Positions 15,053-23,330 of a stretch of 41,201 nt of DNA are shown here, in pieces; within the stretch, counting starts at the first letter, position 1; each line of letters begins with the position of its first letter. Both the position numbers and the translations under genes were made by a program. Source of the stretch: Qaidamihabitans albus (GTDB taxonomy: Bacteria > Actinomycetota > Actinomycetes > Mycobacteriales > Pseudonocardiaceae); the NCBI RefSeq assembly GCF_016464705.1, contig NZ_JAEHOB010000020.1, positions 58,932-100,132 of the forward strand, given 5' to 3'. The notes below the pieces were generated by a model. That model saw only the letters and a program-made list of their open reading frames with translations. It was not told the origin of the DNA and made no database searches.

Positions 15053-16591
15053 TCAGCCCCCCGCTCTCTCCGCGCCGAGCACCGCGACGCGATACGGCCC
15101 CCGGTCGAGCAGGTCCGCCGCCGCCCGGTCGCTCACCGCGGACAGCGGCCCGGCCAGTGCGGCGATGACGGCTCCGGCCGCGACCAGGCTGCCCGCGGAG
15201 AGCAGCATCGGCCGCGACGTCGCCCGGGTGCCCACCGTGACGTCGTCGGTCGGATCCACGTCGGGCACCGCCGGACGCGGCTCGCACCAGAAGGAGCCGA
15301 CCCAGACCTTGCTCAGCGCGTAGAGCGTCAGGAAGCTGGTGAGCACCGCACCGGCCGCGGCGGCGTAGGCCAGCGGCGACGCGGCCTCGGCGCCCGCACG
15401 CAGCAGCACCACCTTCGCGACGAACCCGGACAGCGGCGGGATGCCCGCGAGGTTCAGCGCGGGTATCGCGAAGAGCACGGCCACCACGGGATTGGTCCTG
15501 GCCAGCCCGGAGATGTGCCGCAGCGACGGGGTGCCCGCATGCCGGATGACGAGGCCGCTGACGAGGAACAGCGCTCCCTGCACCGCGATGTGGTGCACCA
15601 CGTACAGGATCACGCCGCTGAGGCCGATCTCGGTGAACAGCCCCAGCCCGAACACCATGTAACCGATGTGGCTGACGAGCAGGAACGAGAGCATGCGGTT
15701 GAGGTCGTTCTGCGCGATCGCGCCGAGCGCGCCCACCAGCATCGTCAGCAGCGCCACGGCGAGCAGGAAGGCCCCGCTCGTGGCGTCGCCGAAGAGCAGC
15801 GTCTGGGTGCGGATCAGCGCGTAAACGGCGACCTTGGTGAGCAGGGCGGCGAACACGGCGGTGACCGGGGCCGGCGCGGTGGGATAGCTGTCCGGCAGCC
15901 AGAAGTGCAGCGGCACCACGGCCGACTTGATCCCGAAGACCACGGCCATCAACAGCGCGAGGCCGCCGCGCAGACCCGGTGGCAGCGCGCCGACCTTCTC
16001 GGTCAGGTCGGCGAGGTTTACGGTGCCCGTCGCGGCGTAGACGACCGCCACCATCGTGAGGAACAGCAACGACGAGGTGAGGCTCACGATCACGTACGTC
16101 ATGCTCGGCCGCACCCGTTGCGCGTTGCTCCGCCGCGCGATCAGCACGTACGACGCCGACAGCATCACCTCGAAGCCGACGAACAGGTTGAACAGGTCGC
16201 CGGTGAGGTAGGCCAGTGACACGCCCGCGCACAGCACCAGGTACATCGGGTGGAAGGCCGTGGACGTCGAGGCCCGCCCCCGGTCGGTGATCCGCTGGCC
16301 GATGGCGAAGACCAGCACGGCGAGCATCACCACGATGGAGACGAGCAGCAGCAGCGCGGAGAGGCGGTCGGCGATCAGCGTGATGCCGAACGGCGGCGCG
16401 TAGCCGCCCAGCTGGAGCACGACGGGACCACTGCTGTCGGCTCGCACCAGCAGCATGGCCGCGACGACCACGATGCCACTGAGCACGAGCACGTTGAGCA
16501 GCCGCTGCACGGCCGGGACGTGCCCGACCACCAGGGAAAGCGCAGCCGCGAGCAGCGGCAGCAGCACGGGCAGCGGGACGAGCGCGTTCAT
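15053..16591 (-). CDS. mnhD: Mrp Na+/H+ antiporter subunit D
   Basis: A 512-residue MnhD/MrpD subunit, homologous to the NuoL/M/N proton-pumping subunits of complex I. About 14 membrane helices are expected. Visible hallmarks are YLTGDLFNLFVGFEVMLSASY (with the conserved Glu of TM5), FGIKSAVVPLHFWLPDSYPTAPAPVTAVFAALLTKV (conserved Lys and His-Pro loop) and QNDLNRMLSFLLVSHIGYM. The start is the ATG at 16591, which overlaps the mnhC stop by 4 bp; a longer in-frame stretch upstream lies over mnhC and is not expected to be coding. Confidence 0.94.
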   Translation of the reverse strand: MNALVPLPVLLPLLAAALSLVVGHVPAVQRLLNVLVLSGIVVVAAMLLVRADSSGPVVLQLGGYAPPFGITLIADRLSALLLLVSIVVMLAVLVFAIGQRITDRGRASTSTAFHPMYLVLCAGVSLAYLTGDLFNLFVGFEVMLSASYVLIARRSNAQRVRPSMTYVIVSLTSSLLFLTMVAVVYAATGTVNLADLTEKVGALPPGLRGGLALLMAVVFGIKSAVVPLHFWLPDSYPTAPAPVTAVFAALLTKVAVYALIRTQTLLFGDATSGAFLLAVALLTMLVGALGAIAQNDLNRMLSFLLVSHIGYMVFGLGLFTEIGLSGVILYVVHHIAVQGALFLVSGLVIRHAGTPSLRHISGLARTNPVVAVLFAIPALNLAGIPPLSGFVAKVVLLRAGAEAASPLAYAAAAGAVLTSFLTLYALSKVWVGSFWCEPRPAVPDVDPTDDVTVGTRATSRPMLLSAGSLVAAGAVIAALAGPLSAVSDRAAADLLDRGPYRVAVLGAERAGG

Positions 16592-16971
16592 CCGCTCTCC
16601 TCCCGCTCCGCGGCGATCTCGGCGCGCCGCACGCGGCGGTCCTCGAGGTCGTCCTGCACCTCGTCGTGCCCGAGCAGCACCCACGCCCGGTAGACGAGCG
16701 CCAGCAGGAACGTGGTGAGGCCGAACGTGATGACCACCGCGGTCAGGGCGAGGGCCTGCGGCAGCGGATCCGCCATCGCAGACTCCGGCACGACTCCGAG
16801 GAAGGGCGGCTCCCCCGGCGGGCCGCCTGCCGCCTGCAGGAACAGGTTCGCGGCATGGCCGACGATGACGAAGCCGAGGACGATCTGCATCAGTGAGCGC
16901 TGCATCAGCAGGTAGAAGCCGGCCGCGTAGAGCAGGCCGAGCAGCACGATGGTGACGAGGTCGATGCTCAT
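16588..16971 (-). CDS. mnhC: Mrp Na+/H+ antiporter subunit C
   Basis: A 127-residue MnhC/MrpC subunit (NuoK homologue) with three membrane helices at about residues 4-22, 27-46 and 74-95. Family features are RSLMQIVLGFVIVGHAANLF and DPLPQALALTAVVITFGLTT. The charged tail after residue 100 is cytosolic. Starts and stops overlap mnhB and mnhD by 4 bp each. Confidence 0.93.
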   Translation of the reverse strand: MSIDLVTIVLLGLLYAAGFYLLMQRSLMQIVLGFVIVGHAANLFLQAAGGPPGEPPFLGVVPESAMADPLPQALALTAVVITFGLTTFLLALVYRAWVLLGHDEVQDDLEDRRVRRAEIAAEREESG

Positions 16972-17525
16972 CGGGACGCCTCCTCCTCCTCGAGGTCGCG
17001 CGTCTCGATGCCCGCGCCGAGGCTGCGCAGCAGGTCGAGCACGAGCCCGACGATCAGCAGGTAGATGCCTATATCGAGGAACAGGCTGCTGACGATGCTG
17101 AGCTCGCCGAGCACGGGGAGGTGCGGGTGCCACTGCTCGCTGTGCAACGCCGGGTACCCGAACGCGAGCGGCGCCAGCGCGGTGACCACCGTGACGGTGA
17201 GGCCGGTGCCGATCAGCGCGGGTGGCTTGATCCGGACGGCCGCGGCCAGCTCGACACTGCCACCCGCGACGTAGCGCAGCACGAACGCCAGCCCGGCCAC
17301 GAGCCCGCCGGAGAACCCGCCTCCTGGCGCGTAGTGACCTACGAAGAGCAGGTACAGCGACAGCACCAGAACGGTCGGGAACACGACGCGGACGGCGACC
17401 TCGAGCAGCAGCGAGCGCGGCCAGCCGGGCGGGCCGTGCTCGGCCCGCAGCCATTGCTGCTTGGGCACGTCCCAGCTCTCCCATTCGGAGCCGTTGTCGA
17501 CGGGCCCGGTGCCGGAGCCGGTCAC
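16968..17525 (-). CDS. mnhB: Mrp Na+/H+ antiporter subunit B
   Basis: A 185-residue MnhB/MrpB subunit. A hydrophilic N-terminus of about 35 residues precedes four membrane segments (LVLSLYLLFVGHYAPGGGFSGGLVAGLAFVL, LIGTGLTVTVVTALAPLAFG, then two near the C-terminus). GHYAPGGGFSGG is the family signature. The GTG start at 17525 overlaps the mnhA TGA (GTGA), which selects it over upstream codons. Confidence 0.93.
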   Translation of the reverse strand: MTGSGTGPVDNGSEWESWDVPKQQWLRAEHGPPGWPRSLLLEVAVRVVFPTVLVLSLYLLFVGHYAPGGGFSGGLVAGLAFVLRYVAGGSVELAAAVRIKPPALIGTGLTVTVVTALAPLAFGYPALHSEQWHPHLPVLGELSIVSSLFLDIGIYLLIVGLVLDLLRSLGAGIETRDLEEEEASR

Positions 17526-19903
17526 CTGCGCACCTCCTCCCCCTCGGGTTGGTCCTGCTCGGCGCGGGGCATCGAGCGGTGCCGCGTCCTCCCGGCGGCG
17601 AGTGCGAGGCTGGCCGCACCGGTCGCCGCGACGACCAGCACGGTGATCTCGCCGATCGTGTCGAAGGCGCGGAAGTCGATGAGGATGGCGTTGACGACGT
17701 TGGTCGCCCCCGCGTCCGGCTTCGCCTGCTCGACATAGGCCGAGCTGGCCTCGGGCAGCCGCATGCGGCTGCCGGAGAACACCGTGGCCAGCAGCGCGAC
17801 GAAGGTCCCGCCGAGGACCGCGATCATGGCCTTGGGCCACTCCCGGCGGCGCAGCGCAGGCTGACCGGGCCTGCGCTGTCCCGCTCCCTCTCGCCGTGGC
17901 CGCGCGAAGGGTGGCGGGAGGCGGCGCAACACGAGGACGAACACCACCAGGGTCAGCGTCTCCACCAGGAACTGTGCGAGCGCGAGGTCGATCGCGCCGT
18001 GTACCAGGAACAGCCCGCCGATGCCGTAGCCGATCATCCCGGTGAGCAGCACCGCCGTGAGCCTCCGGCGCGCGCGCAGCACCGCGGCGGCCGCCGCCAG
18101 CACGATGAGCGCGAGCGGCAGCTGCAACCACGACCGCGACCACGGCATGTCCACCGGGGGCACGCCGCGAAGGAGCAGCATCGTGCCGGGGGCGGCCACG
18201 ACGCTCAGCAGGATGATGCCGAGGTAGACCGGCAGCGAGCCGGTCTGCACCCGGCCGGTGAGGCCGTGCGCCAGCGCGTGCAGGCCGGTGACGGTGCCGT
18301 CGTAGCCCCGCTGTGCCTGTAACGGCCCTGGCACCCAGCCGGGCATCCCGGCCACCACACCGCTGCGGTACACGGCGTACCCGCCGGCCAGGATCACCGC
18401 GGACAGCAGCAGGGGCAGCGACAACCCGTGCCACAGCGCGAGGTGGTAGGACCGGGAGCCGGGCAGCGCGTCCGCGTAGCGGGCGGCGAGCGCCTCCACC
18501 CACGCGGCGCCGGGCCCGAGCACGAGGCCGGCCAGCGCGGGCAGCGCCACCGCGCCGGTGAACACAGCACCAGGTGCCTTGGGCCGCACCGGCTCCGGGC
18601 CCGCCCGCGTCCCGAAGGCCCCGACGAGGAACCGCAGGCTGTAGGCGACCGTCAGCACGGACGCGCCCACGAGCCCGGCGAGCACCACGAAGTCCTTCGG
18701 CTCGGCGTGGCTGAACGCCTTCAGCGCGGCCTCCTTGCCCACGAAGCCGACCAGCGGCGGGACGCCGGCCATCGAGGCGGCGGCGAGCCCGGCGAGCGTC
18801 GCGAGCACCGGCCAGCGGCGCCCGAGGCCGGACAGCTCCCGGATGTCCCGGGTGCCTGTGCCCTTGTCGACCGCACCCGCGGTGAGGAACAGGGCGGACT
18901 TGAACAGGCCGTGCGCGAGCAGCATCGCGGCCCCGGCCAGTGCCGCGGTGTAGGTGCCTGCGCCGAAGAGCACCAGCAGGAAGCCGAGCTGGCTGATCGT
19001 GCCGTACGCCAGCAGCAGCTTCAGATCGTGCTGCCGCAGCGCCCGGACACCGCCGAGCACCATGGTCCACAGTCCGAGCGCGACGAGCGGCACCCAGAAG
19101 ACCGGCCGGTCGGCGAAGCCGGGCGCGAACCGGGCGGCGAGGTAGACGCCCGCCTTCACCATGGCCGCCGCGTGCAGGTACGCACTGACCGGCGTGGGAG
19201 CGACCATGGCGGCGGGAAGCCACGGATGGAACGGCACCTGCGCGGACTTGGTCACGACCCCGGCGAGGATCAGCGCGACGGCGGCGGTCACCGCCGCACC
19301 GCCGGGAGGGTCCGCGACGATCTCGGACACGCGGAACGTGCCCGCCGCGACCCCGAGCACGATGAGCCCGAGCAGCATGGCCAGGCCGCCGAGCACGGTG
19401 ACGACCAGCGCCTGCTTCGCCGAGCGCCGGGCCTCGTCGCTGTCGCCCGCCCCGCCGACGAGCAGGAAGGAGCACACCGTGGTGATCTCCCAGAAGACGT
19501 ACAGCGAGAGAACGTCGTCGGCGAGGACCAGACCGAGCATCGCCCCCGCGAACACGACCATCAGTGCCGCGTCCCGGCCGCTGCCCGGTTCGTCCGGCCC
19601 GGCGTAGCGGGCGAAGTAGCACAGGACGACGGTGCCGATACCCGAGACGAGCAGAGTCATCAGCATCGCCAGCGCGTCGAGGCGGACGGTGAACTCCAGT
19701 CCGATGCCCGTGGCCCACGCGACGGACTCGGTGGCGGGCTCGCCGCCGAGCAGGGTGCCGAGTTCGGTGAGCGCGAGCACCAGCGCCACCGCGGGCACGA
19801 CGGCACCGACCGCGAACACGCGGCGCCCCCACCAGCGCGCGGCGACCGGCAGCATCGCGGCGACCACGAAGTGCGCCGCGATCGCGATCAGCACGTGTCT
19901 CAC
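17522..19903 (-). CDS. mnhA: Mrp Na+/H+ antiporter subunit A
   Basis: A 793-residue MnhA/MrpA, the largest subunit, related to NuoL and expected to have about 20 membrane helices. The core proton-channel part shows YVFWEITTVCSFLLVG, TKSAQVPFHPWLPAAMVAPTPVSAYLHAAAMVKAGVYL, HGLFKSALFLTAGAVDKGTGTRDI and GVPPLVGFVGKEAAL. The C-terminal part (after about 560) holds the DUF4040 and MrpA C-terminal hairpins (LTGMIGYGIGGLFLVHGAIDLALAQFLVETLTLVVFVLVLRRLP and FRAFDTIGEITVLVVAA). The start is the GTG at 19903 behind AAAGGGG; upstream codons read from unrelated sequence. It heads a seven-gene operon and is divergent from khtT. Confidence 0.94.
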   Translation of the reverse strand: MRHVLIAIAAHFVVAAMLPVAARWWGRRVFAVGAVVPAVALVLALTELGTLLGGEPATESVAWATGIGLEFTVRLDALAMLMTLLVSGIGTVVLCYFARYAGPDEPGSGRDAALMVVFAGAMLGLVLADDVLSLYVFWEITTVCSFLLVGGAGDSDEARRSAKQALVVTVLGGLAMLLGLIVLGVAAGTFRVSEIVADPPGGAAVTAAVALILAGVVTKSAQVPFHPWLPAAMVAPTPVSAYLHAAAMVKAGVYLAARFAPGFADRPVFWVPLVALGLWTMVLGGVRALRQHDLKLLLAYGTISQLGFLLVLFGAGTYTAALAGAAMLLAHGLFKSALFLTAGAVDKGTGTRDIRELSGLGRRWPVLATLAGLAAASMAGVPPLVGFVGKEAALKAFSHAEPKDFVVLAGLVGASVLTVAYSLRFLVGAFGTRAGPEPVRPKAPGAVFTGAVALPALAGLVLGPGAAWVEALAARYADALPGSRSYHLALWHGLSLPLLLSAVILAGGYAVYRSGVVAGMPGWVPGPLQAQRGYDGTVTGLHALAHGLTGRVQTGSLPVYLGIILLSVVAAPGTMLLLRGVPPVDMPWSRSWLQLPLALIVLAAAAAVLRARRRLTAVLLTGMIGYGIGGLFLVHGAIDLALAQFLVETLTLVVFVLVLRRLPPPFARPRREGAGQRRPGQPALRRREWPKAMIAVLGGTFVALLATVFSGSRMRLPEASSAYVEQAKPDAGATNVVNAILIDFRAFDTIGEITVLVVAATGAASLALAAGRTRHRSMPRAEQDQPEGEEVRR

Positions 19904-20006
19904 CGCCCCTTTCCGCGCCCTTTCCCGCCTGTCCGCGCCTGCATGCAGCCGGTCGCTTACCCGGACCGTGATATGCGCAAACTGAGTGGCCGGGCGGTGA
20001 GCTACC
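19904..20006. promoter_or_regulatory. divergent promoter region mnhA / khtT
   Basis: 103 bp separate the two divergent cation-antiporter units, so both promoters must lie here. The AT-richest spot (GATATGCGCAAACTG, near 19968-19983) is the best place for a core promoter. I cannot assign a sigma factor, and the region is too short for a ydaO-type c-di-AMP riboswitch. Confidence 0.45.
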
Positions 20007-20498
20007 GTGAAAGGCGTGAACGTCGAAGTAACCCCGCTGCCGGGCATCGGCGTCCGCAAGGACTTCGCCCTCAGCAGCGGCCGCCGGGTTGGCGTGGTGA
20101 CCCACCGGGACGGCAAGACCGAGCTCATCGTGTCCAAGGCGGACGACCCGGACGCGTGCCTGGCCTCGCTTCCCTTGACCGCGGACGAGGCGGGCGCGCT
20201 GGCGAACCTGCTCGGGGCGCCGCAGCTCGTCGCGCAGCTGACCGAGGAGCATCGCGAGCTGCCCGGCATCAACACCAAGCAGCTGCCGATCAAGAGCGGC
20301 TCGCCCTACGACGGCCGCACGCTCGGCGAGACAGCGATGCGCACGCGCACCGGCGCCTCCGTGGTCGCCGTGATGCGCGCGGGCCAGGTGCACCCCTCCC
20401 CGAATCCCGACTTCACGTTCACCTCCGGTGACCTGCTCGTGGCCGTGGGCACGTCGGAAGGGCTCGACTCGGCCGCCAAGATCCTCCAGCACGGCTGA
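20007..20498 (+). CDS. KhtT-like cation:proton antiporter regulatory subunit (RCK_C/TrkA-C)
   Basis: A 163-residue cytosolic regulator. The N-terminal half (VEVTPLPGIGVRKDFALSSG) matches the KhtT N-terminal domain. Residues about 75-163 are a TrkA-C/RCK_C domain with LPIKSGSPYDGRTLGE, TGASVVAVMRAGQVHPSPNPDFTFTSGDLLVAVGT, the characteristic ligand-binding beta-fold. It should gate the adjacent KhtU-like antiporter; in some bacteria this domain binds c-di-AMP or nucleotides, but that is family knowledge only. The GTG at 20007 has GGTGAG five bases upstream; a GTG at 20016 is the alternative. The gap to the antiporter gene is 17 bp. Confidence 0.88.
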   Translation: MKGVNVEVTPLPGIGVRKDFALSSGRRVGVVTHRDGKTELIVSKADDPDACLASLPLTADEAGALANLLGAPQLVAQLTEEHRELPGINTKQLPIKSGSPYDGRTLGETAMRTRTGASVVAVMRAGQVHPSPNPDFTFTSGDLLVAVGTSEGLDSAAKILQHG

Positions 20499-20515
20499 GG
20501 CAGGACGCACGCGTC

Positions 20516-21712
20516 GTGGACCACACCGCACTGTCCTTGATCGAACTCGGCGCCGTGTTCTTCACCCTCGGTGTGCTCGGACGGTTCGCGGGCAAGCTCG
20601 GCCTCTCACCGATCCCGCTGTACCTGCTCGGCGGCCTGGCCTTCGGCCAGGGCGGCCTGATCCCGCTCGGCGGCATCAGCGCCTTCACCGACGTCGCGAG
20701 CGAGATCGGCGTGGTACTGCTGCTGTTGCTGCTCGGGCTCGAGTACTCGGCGGCCGAGCTCTTCACGGGACTGCGCCGGTCGTGGATGGCCGGCATCGTC
20801 GACATCGTGCTGAACGCCGCACCGGGGGTGGCGGTGGCACTGCTGCTCGGCTGGGGACCGGTCGGCGCGCTGGCGATGGGCGGGATCACCTACATCTCGT
20901 CCTCCGGGATCATCGCCAAGGTCCTCGGCGACCTGGGCAGGCTCGGTAACCGGGAGACGCCGGTGGTGCTCTCGATCCTGGTCTTCGAGGACCTCGTGAT
21001 GGCGCTGTACCTGCCGATCCTGACCACGATCCTCGGCGGCATCAGCTTCCTCGGCGGGCTACAGGCGGTCGGCATCTCCCTCGGCGTGATCACGGTCGTG
21101 CTGGTGGTGGCACTCAAGTACGGTCGTTACGTCTCGGCCATCGTGGACAGTGAGAATCGCGAGGTCTTCCTGCTCAAGGTGTTCGGCACGGCGCTGCTGG
21201 TCGCCGGGGTCGCCTCGGCGATGCAGGTGTCCGCCGCCGTGGGTGCGTTCCTGCTCGGTATCGCGATCTCCGGCTCGACCGCCGAGAACGCGACCAGGCT
21301 GCTGGAACCGCTGCGGGACCTGTTCGCGGCGGTATTCTTCGTCGTCTTCGGGCTCAACACCGACCCGGCGTCCGTCCCGCCGGTCCTGCTGTGGGCGGTG
21401 GTGCTCGCGGTGGTGTCCACGCTGACGAAGATCGGCACCGGCTGGTGGGCCGCCCGCCGCGCCGGAATCGGCAGGCTCGGCCAGGCGAGAGCGGGTGCCG
21501 CGCTGGTGGCGCGCGGCGAGTTCTCGATCGTGATCGCCGGCTTCGCCGTCGCCGCCGGAGCGGTGGAGGGCGAGCTGGCCGCGCTGGCAACGGCCTACGT
21601 CCTGCTGATGGCGATCCTCGGCCCGATCGCGGCACGCGTGGTGGAACCGGTCGCCCGTTCACTCCAGCGGCGCGGCAACCGCTTCTCCCGCGCCGCCGAA
21701 CAGCCCTCCTGA
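20516..21712 (+). CDS. CPA2-type K+/H+ antiporter (KhtU-like)
   Basis: A 398-residue membrane antiporter of the CPA2 (KefB/KhtU) family with about 12-13 helices. Family marks are LGLSPIPLYLLGGLAFGQGG, LLLLLLGLEYSAAELF, GGITYISSSGIIAKVLGDLGR (unwound helix region), LSILVFEDLVMALYLPIL (the Asp of ED is the ion-coordinating residue) and ALVARGEFSIVIAGFA. It has no C-terminal RCK/TrkA domain, which fits with the separate KhtT-like subunit upstream. Start is GTG at 20516. It ends 9 bp before palindromic element copy 2 and converges with rluB. Confidence 0.9.
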   Translation: MDHTALSLIELGAVFFTLGVLGRFAGKLGLSPIPLYLLGGLAFGQGGLIPLGGISAFTDVASEIGVVLLLLLLGLEYSAAELFTGLRRSWMAGIVDIVLNAAPGVAVALLLGWGPVGALAMGGITYISSSGIIAKVLGDLGRLGNRETPVVLSILVFEDLVMALYLPILTTILGGISFLGGLQAVGISLGVITVVLVVALKYGRYVSAIVDSENREVFLLKVFGTALLVAGVASAMQVSAAVGAFLLGIAISGSTAENATRLLEPLRDLFAAVFFVVFGLNTDPASVPPVLLWAVVLAVVSTLTKIGTGWWAARRAGIGRLGQARAGAALVARGEFSIVIAGFAVAAGAVEGELAALATAYVLLMAILGPIAARVVEPVARSLQRRGNRFSRAAEQPS

Positions 21713-21720
21713 TCCCCAGG

Positions 21721-21778
21721 TCACCGGTCGTGAGTGTGCAGCCGTGTTCTAACTCGCGCACGCACTCACGAGAGGTGA
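21721..21778. repeat. palindromic intergenic element, copy 2 (bidirectional terminator)
   Basis: Arms TCGTGAGTG (21728-21736) and CACTCACGA (21763-21771) around a centre with GTGTTCTAACTCGCG. TCACC at 21721 and GGTGA at 21774 extend the symmetry. It sits between the convergent khtU and rluB genes and is the same element as at 10.9, 31.8 and 35.0 kb. Confidence 0.85.
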
Positions 21779-21820
21779 CCAGGCACAACGCCGCGCCTGC
21801 CTGCGACCAAGGACAGGCAC

Positions 21821-22561
21821 TCAGAGGTCCACAGCGCGGTAGAGGGAGCCGACCTCGGCGCGGGTCAGCGGGCGCACGCTGCCCGGTTTGGCGCTGCCGA
21901 GCTGCACCTCCCCGATGGCGGTCCGCACGAGCTTGCGCACCGGGTGGCCGACCTCGGCGAGCAGCCGCCGGACGATGTGCTTGCGGCCCTCGTGCAGCAC
22001 GATCTCGACGAGCGTGCGGCCGGGGCGGGCGTCCTTCACCCGGAACTCGTCGACCCTGACCGGTCCGTCCGCCAGCTCCACCCCGGCACGCAGCCGCTTG
22101 CCCAGCCCGCGCGGCACAGTGCCTTCCACCTCGGCGAGGTAGGTCTTGCGGACCTCGAACGAGGGGTGCATGAGGCGGTGCGCGAGGTCGCCGTCGTTGC
22201 TGAGCAGCAGCAGCCCCTCGGTGTCCGCGTCGAGCCTGCCGATGTGGAACAGCCGCTCCCGGCGGCCTCGCACGAGGTCGCCCACGCACGGCCTGCCCTG
22301 GTCGTCGGTCATCGTGCTGTGCACGCCCCGCGGTTTGTTCAGCGCCAGGTGAACGAGGTCCTCGCTCAGCAGGACACGGGTCCCGTCGACGTGGATCACC
22401 GAACTGTCGGGGTCGACGCGCCTGCCGAGCTCGCGGACCACCTCGCCGTCCACGCTCACCCGCCCGCGGGCGATGAGGTCCTCCGCCGCACGGCGGGAGG
22501 CGACGCCCGCCTTCGCCAGCACCTTCTGCAGGCGAACCCCTTCGGCTCTCTCAGATGTCAT
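21821..22561 (-). CDS. rluB: 23S rRNA pseudouridine synthase, RsuA/RluB family
   Basis: A 246-residue pseudouridine synthase that isomerises a uridine in rRNA. An N-terminal S4 RNA-binding domain (RLQKVLAKAGVASRRAAEDL, residues about 10-60) precedes the catalytic core. HIGRLDADTEGLLLLSNDGDL contains the catalytic Asp (about residue 111). KTYLAEVEG and GRKHIVRRLLAEVGHPVRKLVR complete the RsuA/RluB pattern. The ATG at 22561 overlaps scpB by 11 bp, so it belongs to the parA-scpA-scpB-rluB unit; a TTG one codon upstream is possible. Target specificity (RluB versus RluE/RsuA) is by synteny. Confidence 0.93.
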   Translation of the reverse strand: MTSERAEGVRLQKVLAKAGVASRRAAEDLIARGRVSVDGEVVRELGRRVDPDSSVIHVDGTRVLLSEDLVHLALNKPRGVHSTMTDDQGRPCVGDLVRGRRERLFHIGRLDADTEGLLLLSNDGDLAHRLMHPSFEVRKTYLAEVEGTVPRGLGKRLRAGVELADGPVRVDEFRVKDARPGRTLVEIVLHEGRKHIVRRLLAEVGHPVRKLVRTAIGEVQLGSAKPGSVRPLTRAEVGSLYRAVDL

Positions 22562-23330
22562 CAATGGAATCCACTTCGGGCAGCAAAGGTGCGATCGGCG
22601 GCAGGTCGTTCAGCGACGAGAGGCCCAGCCGTTCCAGGAAGAGCTCCGTCGTCACGTACAGGGTGCCACCCGTCTCGGAGTCGCTCCCGCTCTCCTCGAT
22701 CAGCCCCCGCGAGAGCAGCGTCCGGATGACCCCGTCCACGTTGACGCCGCGCACCGCCGCGACCCGGGACCGGGTCACCGGCTGGCGGTAAGCGACCACC
22801 GCGAGGGTCTCCAGTGCCGCCCTGGTCAGCTTCGAACGCTGCCCGTCCAGCAGCAGTTTCTCCACGAACGGGGCGTAGGTGTCCCTGGTGAACAGGCGCC
22901 AGCCCTCACCGCCACGGCGCAGGTCGATGCCGCTGCCACGCTCGGTGAGGCGAGTCGCCATCGACCGCAGCGTCTCGGTGACCCGCTGCTCCGGCTGGCC
23001 GACGGCCTCGGCCAGGGACTCCTCGGTCACCGGCGAGTCGACGACGAGCAGCAGTGCCTCGAGCGCGGACTCGAGCGCGGCGTCGTCGGTCAGGTCGGGC
23101 AGTGCGCGCTCCGCCGACGCGGCGACGAAATCGCCGTCCTCCCCCGAACCGTCGGGGTCTTCGAGGCCTTCGGGGCCTTCGGCGGCCCAGCCGCTCTCGG
23201 CGTCCTCGGCAGGCTCCCGGGATCCGGCGGCCTCGCCCGGATCGGCAGCTTCCACCGGTTCGGCGGCCGGTGCGACGTCCGGCTCGACCACCGGCTCACT
23301 CGCGGCCTGCTCGTTCGGTTCCTCGCTCAC
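22551..23330 (-). CDS. scpB: SMC-ScpA-ScpB complex subunit ScpB
   Basis: A 259-residue ScpB, the winged-helix kite subunit of the SMC condensin-like complex in chromosome segregation. Residues 1-75 are an acidic Glu/Pro/Ala-rich disordered leader. The folded part is ALESALEALLLVVDSPVTEESLAEAVG (first winged helix) followed by RSKLTRAALETLAVVAYRQPVTRSRVAAVRGVNVDGVIRTLLSRGLIEE and the family motif TTELFLERLGLSSLNDLPP. The GTG at 23330 overlaps the scpA TGA, which decides the start; the ORF upstream lies over scpA. Confidence 0.93.
   Translation of the reverse strand: MSEEPNEQAASEPVVEPDVAPAAEPVEAADPGEAAGSREPAEDAESGWAAEGPEGLEDPDGSGEDGDFVAASAERALPDLTDDAALESALEALLLVVDSPVTEESLAEAVGQPEQRVTETLRSMATRLTERGSGIDLRRGGEGWRLFTRDTYAPFVEKLLLDGQRSKLTRAALETLAVVAYRQPVTRSRVAAVRGVNVDGVIRTLLSRGLIEESGSDSETGGTLYVTTELFLERLGLSSLNDLPPIAPLLPEVDSIDDI

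Noticed and set aside
19904-20006. c-di-AMP (ydaO-type) riboswitch upstream of khtT or mnhA
   Set aside because: The 103-bp gap is too short and lacks the conserved core of that riboswitch.
16968-20531. 1187-codon minus-strand ORF over mnhA and mnhB
   Set aside because: Only its last 185 codons are real (mnhB). The rest is the wrong frame of mnhA.
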